Below are positions 12,396 to 24,381 of a stretch of 64,000 bases of DNA, piece by piece; position 1 is the first letter of the stretch; every line of letters starts with the position of its first letter. A program made the position numbers and the translations under genes. Under the pieces are notes generated by a model. The model searched no databases and was not told where the DNA came from. It saw nothing but the letters and a program-made list of their open reading frames with translations. Location: contig JAJNNX010000054.1 in assembly GCA_023159155.1 (NCBI GenBank), forward strand, positions 62,001 through 126,000, read 5' to 3'. This stretch comes from Ustulina deusta (lineage: Eukaryota > Ascomycota > Sordariomycetes > Xylariales > Xylariaceae).

Positions 12396-12401
12396 TTTTT
12401 T
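12396..12401 (+). terminator. RNA polymerase III terminator
   Basis: A run of six T starts four bases after the tRNA, with a second run of five T directly downstream. This is the standard class III stop signal. Confidence 0.85.
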
Positions 12402-12775
12402 CTTTTTCGCCATTTCATATTTCACACCTCTCTCTCTTTGTGCACACTTTCTTCCCGTGTCTTTTTTCTTCTCGCATCCCGCATTGTTATTACTAGAGAG
12501 TAGGTAGTGTACCATATCTCGCAGGTCAAATGATGCGTCGCACATCAGGTACCTATGTGTAGGAAGCTACATCAGTGAGTCAATTCAGGAGGTCAGCCAC
12601 TATAACAGTAGACCCACTTCCGCTAGTCCGAATCTCTCCCTCTTCTTCGGAACAGGTACCCAAACACGTACCCCAACACGTACCCAAGCTGACTGCTTCA
12701 TTTCTTTACTACTTGGCAGACTCTCATAACACAACACCCTTCGCGGGCTGTCCAGGGCCTTACGTGCCTGGAAAT

Positions 12776-14646
12776 ATGTGCGGCATCCATGCGACTATCA
12801 CCACGTCTACGGATTCCGGATTGTCGTCTGAGCTGAGACAAGCTTTAATTAACCGTGGACCGGATCATTTTGGCCAGGCCCAACGTGACCTTCCCGGTGC
12901 CGATGCAGATCGACAGCTCCATCTCTATTTCACCTCGACCGTCCTGGCCTTACGAGGAGACCATGTTACTGAGCAGCCGCTAGAGGAAAACACGGCCGCC
13001 GGTTCAGTGCTATGCTGGAACGGCGAGGCTTGGCGGATCGACAGCCAGCCTGTTGGCGGCAACGATGGTGAAGCTGTCTTTTCCATGCTTCAGTCTTCCT
13101 CTTCATCGTCCCGCCAGATTCGAGAGGCTCACGTTCTAGATGTGCTGCGTAGTATCGAGGGCCCCTTTGCCTTTGTTTACTACGATTCTGCTGCTAGCCG
13201 GGTGTATTATGGCCGCGATCGCCTCGGAAGACGGTCTCTCTTGATCAAACTTTCGGGAAACGCCGACTCTATCACGCTCTCCAGCATTGCTTCTGTGCCA
13301 ACCGCTGGCTGGGAAGAAGTTAGTTCCGATGGGGTTTGGTCAATAGATTTGAAATCGTGCGATGGAATTCCAAGTAGATTCTCTTTCCAGGATCGCCGTA
13401 CCAAGCATACCTGGTTACAACCTGGTAACGATGAGATGGTAAGTTGTGGAGGCCCATGACCGAAGATCCAAAACTCAACAATTCAGGTTTCAAGTATCGG
13501 CGTTTTTAACAAAGAATTACCACCCCCAAAACACGAGCTGGATTTCAGCTCACCCTCGCTTCAAATTCTCAGGCACAGGCTTATTGAATCCCTGAAGCCG
13601 CGTGTTTTAAACGTGCCTGAGCCACCCAACCCGACGTCAGATGCTGATGTTCGCATCGCTATCCTGTTCTCTGGTGGCCTGGACTGCACTGTTCTTGCGA
13701 GACTCGCTCACGAGCTTGTGCCTATTGGCCAAGGTCTAGACCTGATAAATGTCGCTTTCGAGAACCCACGTCAAGTCGCATTAGAGGCTAAGCAACCGCA
13801 CTTACGGGCTTTAGATATGTACGAAGGCTGTCCCGACAGAGCCACAGGGCGGAAGGCTTTTGCTGAACTACAAGCTTCCTGTCCTGGACGATACTGGCGT
13901 TTCATTGCTGTATGTGAGCCTTTATCTCTCGCTCTCACCCGAAATAGTCAACCTTAACACTAACTTGTGTGCAGGTCAATGTTTCATTTGAAGAAGCGAT
14001 GGCCCACAAGACCAAAGTGCTGTCGTTGATCTATCCGCATGACACCGAAATGGACCTGTCTATTGCTTTTGCCCTGTACTTTGCAGCAAGGGGTACGGGA
14101 GACTGCTATGTCAACCAGATTGACTGGCAATCTTCGCCGCCTATAATCAGTACTTCGGCACGAGTGCTCCTATCTGGCCTTGGAGCAGATGAGTTGTTTG
14201 GAGGCTATTCTCGACACGAAGCAGCATTCAAAAGGAGAGGCTATAGCGGTCTTATTGATGAGTTGCAGCTGGACGTCAGCCGCATTGGACAACGTAATCT
14301 CGGTCGAGATGACCGTATCATGGCACACTGGGGTAGAGAAGTGCGGTTTCCATACCTCGACGAAGAGTTTGTCAAATTCGCCATTACCAGCCCGGTGTGG
14401 GAGAAATGTGATTTTGAGAACGCTTTCCACCCTGCAGTCATCGACCCAGCCAAGCGAATTCTGAGGCTGCTAGCTGACCAGCTGGATCTCCCCATTGCTG
14501 CACGACAGAAGAAGAAAGCTGTAAGAAAGCTTGCGACGCATCTGAGTCAATTGCTGACTACTTTACAGATACAATTTGGATCACGAACTGCCAAGATTGA
14601 AAGTGCAACAGGCCGTCTCAGGGGCACAGCTCAAGTATCTATATGA
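12776..14646 (+). CDS. asparagine synthetase domain-containing protein (ASNSD1/YML096W type)
   Basis: Four exons (12776-13438, 13487-13909, 13975-14520, 14569-14646) give 569 residues. The N-terminal half is a class II glutamine amidotransferase domain beginning MCGIHATI, where Cys2 becomes the N-terminal nucleophile, and it contains NRGPDHFGQ. The second half is an adenylating asparagine-synthetase domain with the PP-loop SGGLDCTVLA, the word LLSGLGADELFGGYSRH and the C-terminal KKKAIQFGSR. This order and length match the ASNSD1 family, not the main asparagine synthetase. Its substrate is not well known in any organism. An in-frame ATG at 12575 would add 67 residues before Cys2 and is rejected as the start for that reason. 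The tRNA-iMet ends 384 bp upstream of the CDS on the same strand. Confidence 0.92.
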
Positions 14647-16101
14647 GTTTCGACTTATTGGACTACGAGTGAGTTCAACTTAATGTTTTATTTGCTACCC
14701 TATTTTGGGAGGATCATTGATCCTAAATCATTTGGCGATGATGATAACAGATACTTCCGAGTTGGCAGTGCTAAGGTCCAAGTTCCTTCTCAGCTGTGTG
14801 TTTCGACTCCTTGTTGTAACCCTCCTGGTTGCGATTACTTGGTGCACAACAACGATGACGTCGTAAAGGCATTTCTGAGTCATATTGCATAGTGTTTTTT
14901 ACTAAACTGTTTGCAAAACCTGACACAGCTTGACTTTATAGCAGGGAATAGTAGAACTAACCCTATTCAGTAGGTCATATTAATAATTATTATGAATACT
15001 CAACTACTTAGGGCAAGTTGTGCTTCTCAGTTGGTAGATGCAATGCTAATGAATAACCTACTTCTGGTGATTACCTCGTGGTGAGTTCTGATTGTCGCTT
15101 CGTGCCCGTTCAGAAACTGACTAGCCTCACCAGCCTATACGTAAACACGGCCAATTGGTTCAACGGTGACGCATCGAAACACAAGGTTCTTCCCCTTTGC
15201 AGACTTTAGTGAACGCCACGTAAAATGTTACTGGATCAAGGACCCAGCTCAGCTTGCTCCGAATCTCACAGTCGTCCTCCCCGACATAGTGACCATGCTC
15301 ACGCGCTTAGCCATAATTGCATCTTAACTATGGTTTGAATAGAGCACAGCCGGGGGTTCGTGTCGCCCATATACTGTACAACCATAACCCCTCACTTGAT
15401 GGATTATTGAGTAAGCATATGGCTAAGTTTTGGTCATGAAAGCCTCATATGTGCCAAATGCATAGTTGCAGTACTACAAGGCTAAAGTTACCGAATACTC
15501 AGTTTCATTCGAGATCCGATAATCGCATATTTACATGGATAGTAGGTAAGTTCGGGCCCAAGCAGACCTGACATTTTTGATAGGACCATCGATATTGTGC
15601 TAGCTTAGCGAATTTATCCTAGAGAAAACATGACAGAAGCATTGTTTATCGAACCTTGCCGCTCTGTGGATAGTCTTCCAGAAACCGAGTTCTATTCTCG
15701 ATCGTAAACACTACTAAAAGAAGCGATTCCGGCATGTGCGCTCGACTTGCATATGTGGCGCAGGCTAGTCTAGATAGGACTTAGCCAGCGCCTCGGCTTC
15801 TTCGAATCTGGGCAATATCTGGGGAAACAAAAGTTGGGGTTGGGATAGCGGCCGAGGTGGGATTAGCCCAGGTTGGAATGTGGGGGAACCGACACCGACA
15901 TTTAGCTTTGTCGAAGCCATAAAATGCAATTGGCTTTGATTCATTATCAAACCATTCAAGGACAGCTAAACACGCAAATAAATAATTATATGATCTAGGT
16001 TATCAGACAATGGTTCATTGGATTGTCGTTTGAGATTGTTCTGCCCATTGAATTTGCATCACGTTGGTCGGCTTCGAATTCACTAAGCTCGAGGAGAAAA
16101 T
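14647..16101. other. intergenic region
   Basis: About 1.45 kb with no supported gene. Short frames at 14683-14892 (+) and 15765-15959 (-) have no recognisable content. The right end holds the promoter of the acyl-CoA ligase gene. Confidence 0.5.
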
Positions 16102-18448
16102 ATGGCGTCGACTGTCGAGCGTAAGGCCAATGGCGAAATAATCTACGGGCCAGATAAAACCCTGGATGTCCCAAATGTTGATTTAATGACCCTTCTGTTT
16201 GGTAACTTCGAAAGCCTCAGACATTTCGTAGCTAGTATCTAGACTTTATTTCAACTGACTTGTGGTGTGCAGAGTCGGAAACTTGTCGCGTACCAGCGGA
16301 TACCATCATCCAGTACACATTTCAGCCTCTTATATCTCTCCATTAGTAGCTCTCAGGCCGATCGCTTGAGTATACTCCCAATATTACACTGAGGTTATTA
16401 AAGTTTATGAAAATTGCTGACTCTTGATTTCCGACAGTGCTGATGCTGCAGAACCTTCAAATAACCTCACCAAGGCAAGACTCCTGCAGTTGTCAAGGAA
16501 GGCTGCACATGTGTTTAGGTACCAATACGGGATCGGAGCGAACGGACCAGACAAAGACGTTGTCTTCAATATTTCCACAGGCCACTTCATGATCCCCGTC
16601 ATGTTTTACGCAGCTATTACGGCCGGGGGTGTTTTCTCATCCACGAGCCCCGCCACCACACCAGACGAGTTCGCCTACCAGTTACGACAGACAGACGCCA
16701 AGGTCATCGTATGCACCCCGGATCTGGAAAAAACCGCGCTCGCGGCCGCTAAGAAAGTCGGAATAGCCCCCAGAAATATCCTCATCTATGGCGGGACGAG
16801 GGACTTGGAATTTCGAGAGGCGGAATCGGGCGCAACGGTGCCGATCTCGAATCAAGAGCTTAACTGGCGACGTATTACAGATCCAGTCGAACTCGAAAAT
16901 AGCATCGTATGTTTACTATTCTCGAGCGGAACTACGGGGTTACCGAAGGCCATGCGTATATCACACCGGAATACTGTCGCTCAGTGCGCACTCAATACTG
17001 AGCCTGCGAAGCAGTATGACGCAAAGACGAAACCCCCAGGCTATAAACGGTACGTACGAGAGCTTGTGGTTCTTGGATACGAAGTCAACATTCCTCCAAT
17101 ATCCTATTTGGCATAAAGCTAATGACTTCGCAGTCAGTACGGTTTTCCCTCCCATGCATACGAAAAATAATTTCTAGCGCACGGACAGTCCTAAGAAATA
17201 AACATAGATTGTTGAAGGCGCTCTGCTAACTCGTAGCAGATATAAGCCTAGCCCATCTTCCCGCAGCCCACATCGCCGGTGTCCAAAGCTACCTCGTGAA
17301 CAATTGCTACCTCGGCGGGACCTGCTACTGGATGCAGAGGTTCGATTTCCCAAAGTTTTGTGAAAACGCCAAGAAGTACAAGGTCACGACCATGTTCACC
17401 GTACCACCTATATACCTACTCATTGCCAAGTCGCCTTTGGTGAAGGACCACTTCGACACGTGGGATGACGCTTCGTCTGGCGCAGCTCCTATGGGCCAGG
17501 ATCTCCAGCTGGAGGTAGGCCGGAAGCTTGGTAAAGGAGCCACGGTAGTGCGACAGGTCTGGGGCCTTAGTGAGACAGTATGGGTCCTCCACTATTGTCC
17601 ATTCGCGTTTCCTGTCCATCGCTCAGGACCTACTCTTGCCTTTCTCAGTCACCCATCTAGTTCTAATCAAGACCTGAACATCGGAGGCGCTGACTATCTT
17701 TTCCTCTAGACCGGTGCCATTACCGCCACGCCGGCGGAGCTGGCTCATGTAGTGCCTGCCGGGTCGGTAGGCCCCCTCACAGCCAGCTGCTACGCTCGTC
17801 TCGTGGACGATAACGAGAAGGACGTCGAGCCTGGCGAGCCGGGCGAGATATGGGTGAAGGGCCCCGTGGTGACGAAGGGGTATTGGAAGAACGAGAAAGC
17901 GAACAAAGAGTCGTTCAAAGACGGTTGGTTTCTCACCGGCGACATCGCCGTGTTTAAAGACGGGTTTTTCTTCATCGTGGACCGAAAGAAGGTATGCACT
18001 CTCTATGTTTCACGTAGCTAAGAACTGGGGATAGAAGAACGAAGGGCTGACGCTGCTCATACTCGCTAGGAGCTTATCAAATACAAGGGAAACCAGGTCG
18101 CTCCTGCAGAGCTCGAGGCCGTGCTGCTTTCGCACCCGAAGATCCTCGACGCGGCGGTTATCGGGGTGCCGGGCGAAGGCACCGAGGTCCCTCGGTAAGC
18201 AGATGTGTCAACCCTGTATGGCTTCTTTACACTAACGCTGCGATAGCGCCTACGTCGTTGCGAATCAAAAAGAGATCAGCGGGAGGGAGATCGTCGAGTG
18301 GTTTAGTAAACAGGGACTGTCGAGACATAAAAACCTGAGGGGAGGCGTGGTCTTCCTCGATGCCATTCCGAAGAGCCCTTCTGGCAAGATCCTGAGAAAG
18401 AACCTCAAAGATATAGCGAAGAAGGAAATGCCGACAGCTAAGATCTGA
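16102..18448 (+). CDS. 4-coumarate-CoA ligase-like AMP-binding acyl-CoA ligase
   Basis: Activates a carboxylic acid to an acyl-adenylate and then a CoA thioester. Seven exons (16102-16201, 16273-16312, 16438-17049, 17247-17577, 17710-17991, 18070-18194, 18247-18448) close exactly to 563 residues. The ATP-binding P-loop is [14 protein letters not shown] at about residue 210. It is followed by WGLSETTGAI, then GWFLTGDIA and [20 protein letters not shown], and the catalytic C-terminal Lys lies in PSGKILRK. These are the standard ANL-family motifs. The protein ends in AKI, a tripeptide shown to act as a type 1 peroxisomal signal in a Candida enzyme, so peroxisomal location is possible. Fungal relatives act on phenylpropanoid or fatty acids; the true substrate is unknown. 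The fourth exon is reached by an acceptor at 17246, which restores the family segment [10 protein letters not shown]. Confidence 0.9.
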
Positions 18449-18964
18449 TTTGGTGGCGTTGTTCGTGGTGGCTTGTTGAGGGGATGTAGTGGCGCGAGTC
18501 TATGTCGAGATAAATTGTCGTCGTTGCATCGTCTACGTATTCGCAATAGAGATCGCTCGTTCTCCCTAGTCTAATTTATGACTTTGCTTTGGGTTGGACG
18601 GCAAGGTTTGCTTGTAGCTCGACCTAGCAGTCTGCAGAGCCGGAGCGAAGATGGCTTGTTTCTGACACATTCAAAAGCACACGATGAACATTGAAGAGAT
18701 TGGGGAAGAGACGGGAGGGTCTGTATTATCGGGTATCTATCTAATTGCAGTAGTCCCAGATTACTCGACAAAGATCAACGCGCACGTCAAAGAACGCGCA
18801 TGGGCAAAACCCGGGTTGAAGAGCTGAAGAGACCTCTCTGAACTGAAAAAAAACGGGAGTGGGAAGCTCTCTGGCCTAGAGAGGCTGGAGTAGCTGCTGT
18901 ATTCCGGTAGAAGTAGGAAGTGGCCCTAAGATTCGTTGTCGAGCACCTTAGGAAACATCAAGAC
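18449..18964. other. intergenic region between convergent genes
   Basis: This separates the 3' ends of the acyl-CoA ligase gene (+) and the small five-exon gene (-). No further gene is visible. Confidence 0.5.
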
Positions 18965-19736
18965 TTAAAAATAGTCTTTCTTCAGGAGGTAGACTGCGCA
19001 GTGCGCGGAGCGACGCGTGAGATTGCTCAGCTGCATCATGGCGGTGTAATCGACCTGAAGGTAAAGGGAGAGCCAATTAGCCAGAATCCATTAAAAACTA
19101 CCGAAAAAAAAAATTCTCTTGTGTTGGTGGAGCGTTACCTTCGGGATGTGCTCGAAGCAGGAGATCACAAGCATGATCATTTCCATATGGTCGTCGGTGG
19201 GCGTGTTCACAGGGCTGTGGTCGCCAGCGCTTAGTCCGTAATGGTTCTTGAGGATTTCCCACTTCAACACTCGAGGTTAGTGATTGCTATTTGGAATGTA
19301 GTCTAAGAGCTTCGAGATCATGGAGGTCTTTGGGTTAGGATATAGCCTTGGCGGAAAAGGGTCCTTCAAAACAAGAGGAATAAGGTTCGAGAATGACTTA
19401 CGGTAGTTTGACCATTGTACATGTGGAATCCGGGTCTCTGCCAGAGCTTCACCATCAACGTGTGGTAGTTGATCTGAACAGAGATTGGATCGTTAGTAAA
19501 GTTATCATCGTTCGTTTTCGTCTCCTTTCACTCCAGATGTTACTTACTACGGGATCAGAAACTAGGCACTTCAACATGGCCATCAAATGGTGCCGTCGTT
19601 TGCCTCGGGGCGCTGGGATATCCACTGGGACGACACAGTTAGCACAACCTGACCAGACCATGACCAAGGCAATCTTGTAAAATGAAAGATAGCGCAGATA
19701 AACTGGAGAGGAGGGATGATGAGATCGTAGCTTACT
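18965..19736 (-). CDS. conserved-looking 120-residue protein of unknown function, start codon split by an intron
   Basis: Five coding segments (19736 alone, 19624-19548, 19473-19402, 19261-19139, 19054-18965) splice to exactly 120 residues. All four introns have GT...AG borders, and three have GTAAGT or GTAAGC donors. The first intron (19735-19625) separates the A of the start codon from TG, so only the spliced message reads ATG (MDIPAPRGKRRHHLM). The remaining introns fall between whole codons. The protein is compact, with words such as LVSDPVINYHTLM, LWQRPGFHMYNGQT and CFEHIPKVDYTAMMQL, and ends KKDYF. It has no signal peptide or membrane segment. I do not recognise the family. An unspliced alternative from an ATG at 19664 reads through the first acceptor and is less attractive. 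Confidence 0.72.
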
Positions 19737-22647
19737 TGTGATGACAGTGAGGGCAAAACGGCGTGGGTGGAAGAAGAGGCAGACGAGAGAGGTCTGGATG
19801 GTTGTTGGTTGTAGAGAGAGAGGCCAACGATTTCTACTCCTCAGTTTAAGTAGGAAAGAGGTTGGTGGCTTTGCTGGGCTCGGGTTAGGTAGAATCACGC
19901 CGAAGCTGCTGCATTTAATATTGCACTGTACAAACACATTCAAGTCAACACGCATTACCTATTGTGCGGGCCATTTACCGGCTCGTGCCACTGGTTTGCT
20001 TATTACTTTCCGTGGTGCTGTTGGGCAGCCAGCCCTACCTCATCAGTGAATCCAACTCCATAATCAGATTAGGCGGTGCAAAAAAAAAAAAAAAAAAAGA
20101 GGTACCTTGAACATTGTATCCTCGTACTGAAGGCTTGGGCTTATACTGATGTATTACTTGTAGTGTTATATTTTATAGGGAGCCTGTGACAGTATCTGAA
20201 GCCGCTCTAGTAGGAGATTAGGGGAAGACTTCTCGTTATATCGCTATTTGAACAGATTTTTCCCTGACAAGCTATGATTGCCGAGCAAGGAAAATTCTCC
20301 AACCCACAAATAGATTTCCCCTGCAGATTAATAATTTTAATGTCGTTACTCAGGGCTTAGGATCAGTGTCCACGGCAGTGGTTAGTAGGCCGACAGGTCA
20401 CAGCTCTTTACTAGCAGGCCTACTTTCTGAGACCTGGGTAGCCCGAGTTAGTCCAGTAAAGGAGGACGGAATTTCCCTATATGGAAGTACTTTAGAAGTT
20501 TTAGTCCACATCGGGTATCTCATGGCTCCAAATTAATCCTCTCTACAAAAAAGCGGAAGCAAAAGAGATGGCAGCGAAATATAATTTGGTCAACAGATGA
20601 TACTAAAGAACATGAGAGACAGCCACGTTAGGTACACTATCTGTTGGAATGTGGAGATTAGGTACACTCTATCCTCTGACTGTATGTATCACTAGATTCC
20701 CCCGGACCCTTGGTCCTTGATTCTCCCTTCTGATTATCCTGAATACACAAGACATTCTGCTTACTTGTATACGTATCCACTTATCTTGACACTATCTAAC
20801 AAACCACCAGCATTGGTATCATGAAATAGATGGATTTTCCCCCTCTTTATTACGTATGATGTTGTCCACTGGCAAAATAGGCAAGAGACCTGTAATTTCT
20901 CCATGTACTTTAGTCTCACGAGTTCTCGTTTGTATCTTAGCATCATGTAGGCATTCCAAGGCTATCCAGAGTAATAGTGGGTTCCCACACCTGTAATTCT
21001 AAGAGAGCTAGTGCAATAGCACCTGTTGTGTACTCCAAGGTACTCATTTCTGAGGAGGTGTGGTGTTGCGCGAACAAAGTCCGGAGGCCCGCTTTTCTAG
21101 CCGACTTATTGCGGCGGCCACGGGCCGGTGGGGAGAGCTTGGAGGTCGGTTTCGGAGTTGTAGGCCGGGTTCTATTATTGGAGCCCGGGGCCGCGTGCTT
21201 GTCAATATCTGACCTTTGCCACAGTAAGTGGGGACACAATGCATTCACTAGCTGTGGTTTTTGACTAATTAGGCTTGCATTCAATAAGAGCAAAGCAACC
21301 CACAGTTAATGCTTGTCCCTGTGATTGAATGATAAGAGAGTGAATTCTAACACATACATCAGGGAAGGACTTGTAACACTTGTGATTAATTGGTGCCAAT
21401 GGTATGCCTTACTGCAACACCTTTGGGGCTTATGCAAGTACCCTATATTAGAGTGATTTCCTTTCTTTTACAAGAAAAGATTTGACAAATTTCTTCCTTA
21501 TGGATACCACTTTCTTCGAAAAACACAATAAATAAGGTGTTCTACCATCATATACGACCTGCCCCTCCATTTCCTTCTATTTCAGCACCATTCCCTCCTA
21601 TCATTCCCAGTGGGCATCACCAACCAGAGCACCAATCATATGTGTGGCTCCGCCAGCCGACCTGACATCAACTGTATCCATATTAATATTCAGCAAAAGT
21701 TCTTCTTTATTCACATTTTCATGTGGGAGAATGATAGGTTTGCTTTTATTTCACTCTATCTCGGCACAACAAGCCCATATTGTCGCCGTTGCGGATACAA
21801 TTTGACATTGCCACAATCTGAGATATTTGGTCACCTGACTGTAGAATAGGTTGGTGGATACTTCAAATGGGATGCTCATTAATTGGCTCAACTCAGTACC
21901 AAAGCCAAAGCCAACCATGGAGACAAGCCCTGAGGTGATGGCACACTGCCCATAGCATTTGTTTGTGCTATTCTTGCTTGACATTGGAAACTCATGCCTT
22001 CCTATTATACAAGCCACTCGCTATGCTGCTTAATGGAGTAATGCTATCATGTAACTCTATTCTTCGATAGCGTGCACAGTTGCACTACCTACTCGAAAAT
22101 ATTCGCTTGCCTTCGCATGGGGGACCTGTGAATAGAAAGCACCTAGAGGCTTCAGAAAACAGGCATAATCTATCATCAGCCCGCAATAGCTAGGGTGGTC
22201 TCATGCAGTTAGTCTACGAGGTACCTAACTGACGTACATGACGTACAATTTCTTCCCAAGTCTTGAGAGCGAAGCGGGATGTCTTTAAGCTCACCCTGGC
22301 GATAGATAGGGGGTTGGGTCCACGTCGCAACAGCGGAATGCCCTGGTTTCTGATCTATGGAGATGGTAAGCCTACAATGAGCTAACCTACACTAGGCCCT
22401 CCTGTGACTTGCATTCCTGACCGACTAACAGGCAGATATCAACAATCATCAGGTGTCCTTTGTTCCACCCTTCTCCTTTCCATCACTCTTTACTTTTTTC
22501 TATGTTTATACTGATGTTACTATTTGCCGTATTCATTGACTCCATCTTTTCAGTATCTCAACCAAAGCTGAAAATACATTTTACGCAGAAGGCCGGTTAG
22601 AACCCCACTGAGTGGCATCACCTTTTGGAAAGAATATCGGCCATAAC
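19737..22647. other. long gene-free region
   Basis: About 2.9 kb with only short frames and no recognisable domain on either strand. It contains an A19 run near 20080 and otherwise AT-rich sequence. The left end must hold the 5' UTR and promoter of the minus-strand gene ending at 19736. Confidence 0.5.
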
Positions 22648-23625
22648 ATGGGAACCACGTCCCCTGCCAGTCACCATGAGCCTGAAAAATCAACTGCGAT
22701 TCAAGAGAGAGATCTTGAGTGTCAACATGTGCTATTATTCTGTCTTAGCATAGTCGTTCTATGACTCAAACAATTCTCCATGTTAAGACTAACCATAAAG
22801 CAACACTCGATAGGACACGGAATGATCTCAGGGTCCAGCCGAGCATCAAGTCTGCGACACAAAAAAACGAACAAATCAAGACTCCGATATGCACTCCTCC
22901 CAGTTACCAATCTGGACAAGAATATTATAGGATGGGATAGTCAAGACAAGCCAACAATGCCCTTCAATTTTTCGTTGTACGACAAGTAGGTGTGGGTTGG
23001 ACTGCTGTCGGTCATTACGCTGCCGATTCCTTTTGCTTCCTCGATCCTGTCCCCCACCATCACCACGCTTGACAAAGAATTTACAACGACAATAAAATCG
23101 GGGCATCTATGACTGTCAGCATATACGTACTGGGCGATGGGCGTAAACCCGTGTTGAGCCTCGCCAACGTGTTCTTCTGCCTCTGGCAAATCGGATGCGC
23201 CTTAGCCCCTAACATTGAGATGCTTTTCGTCTCCCGTTTATTTAGTAGCGTTGTTAGGTTAGTCCGGTCACCATCTATGTTTACGGCACGATGTACTGAC
23301 CTTGCTTTAGACTCTTGGTGGTGTCATAGTTGGTAACCTTTTTCGCCCGAATCGACAAGGCTTCGCTACAGGCGTACAGAACATTATACCTTTAATTAGT
23401 GAGTCTTTCGGCACTGCAAATATTCGTTCTACTATGTCCTACCAACCCAACGTCCGTAACTAACCGCTCAAAGGCCCAACTGTTGGACCTGATGTAATCG
23501 GAGGGCTCTTAACCAAGTTCCCTGAGTGGCGATATGATTTTTAGATTGTGTTGGCCGCTTCCTCGCTTGTAACGATCTTGATTAAAGTACTCACGAAGGA
23601 AACCAGTTAAACGATTTTAATAATA
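22648..23625 (+). pseudogene. relic of an MFS (DHA1/polyamine-type) transporter
   Basis: Fragments in several frames read as one fungal major facilitator. They are an N-terminus MGTTSPASHHEPEKST at 22648, then IIGWDSQDKPTMPFNFSLYD, VWVGLLSVITL, ASSILSPTITTLDKEF, MTVSIYVLG, RKPVLSLANVFFCLWQIG, ALAPNIEMLFVSRLFS, NLFRPNRQGFATGVQNIIP and FPEWRYDF. Disablements include stop codons after YDK and after RYDF (both where family members have Trp), a one-base frameshift before MTVSIY, an internal deletion before RKPVLS, and loss of the second half of the protein. Both stops are TAG in place of TGG. It ends about 220 bp before the inverted-repeat element. It cannot give a functional carrier. Confidence 0.82.
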
Positions 23626-23846
23626 AGGAAAATAATGCTGCTTAGGGAAAAACTTAGGCAAGGTAGCCTGAAGATTTACGATAACGACTCGAATGACCAA
23701 AGTACATCCCGATACCTACTTACTGACTCAACCAGCCCTCTGAGGGTGCTTTTTCTTTCCCCTATTATGTTCCTCATTTCTTTATACGAACAGCACTATT
23801 GTTAGGATTTCCCAACGACGACCATTTGAGCCTGGAATAGTGGGCA

Positions 23847-24110
23847 GGTCCAGTGGGTGTAAGGTATAGGGAGGAAGATGTAAGGCCAGCACTGTATTTA
23901 GCTGGCAGGCTTGCGCTACAGACCCCTCCATTTACAATACAACATCTTTATGGCCTTGCCAGCCATTTTATGGAATGTGCCTTACCATCAGCATATACGT
24001 CGGCATTTGTGTTGTAGATGGAGGGTCAACAGGCGTACAACAGCCAGCTAAATACCTAAGTACTGTATGGACCTTACTACCTTCCTCCCAAGCCTTACAC
24101 ACACTGTACC
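23847..24110. mobile_element. MITE-like element with ~100-bp inverted arms
   Basis: The left arm (23847-23945) and the reverse complement of the right arm (24011-24110) align along their length. Both contain AGTG(G/T)GTGTAAGG, GGGAGGAAG, TAAGG, GTATTTAGCTGGC and GACCC(C)TCCAT(T/C)TACAA. The two arms flank about 65 bp, so the single strand would fold into a long hairpin. It has no open frame for a transposase. A second, half-length copy is at 1597-1732. Size, structure and dispersal fit a miniature inverted-repeat transposable element. Target-site duplications could not be fixed with confidence. Confidence 0.7.
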
Positions 24111-24381
24111 TCCCCCCTCGGAGTAGTCTGCTGACTCACTTACAAACTTTAAAATAGGTTGAAACATATTACGACTCACGGTCGTTTCCTGTCGATTACC
24201 TCCATCTCTTCTACAACTTCGCTATCCACCTCGCAATATAACAGTGCCAGATCATCATCAACATTGTCAAGTTACTGGCCATTTCCACTCGAAGACGATC
24301 AAATCAACATCCACCCCCCCGATCCTAACCTCTGTATTCTCTCGCCAGACGCTTCATACAAGGCCCTATTAATCACAGAGG

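Noticed and set aside
15003..15080. tRNA-like text (CTCAGTTGGTAGATGCAATGC)
   Set aside because: It recalls a D-arm, but no acceptor, anticodon or T-stem pairs can be formed around it.
17100..17175. Apparent broken exon in the acyl-CoA ligase gene (VFPPMH-like text)
   Set aside because: It first looked like a damaged exon, but using the acceptor at 17246 with the donor at 17050 restores [10 protein letters not shown] in frame and the whole gene closes to 563 codons, so this stretch is intron.
19455..19955. A 166-codon minus-strand frame
   Set aside because: It reads through the 5' UTR, the first intron and part of the second intron of the small five-exon gene; only codons between the splice sites are kept.
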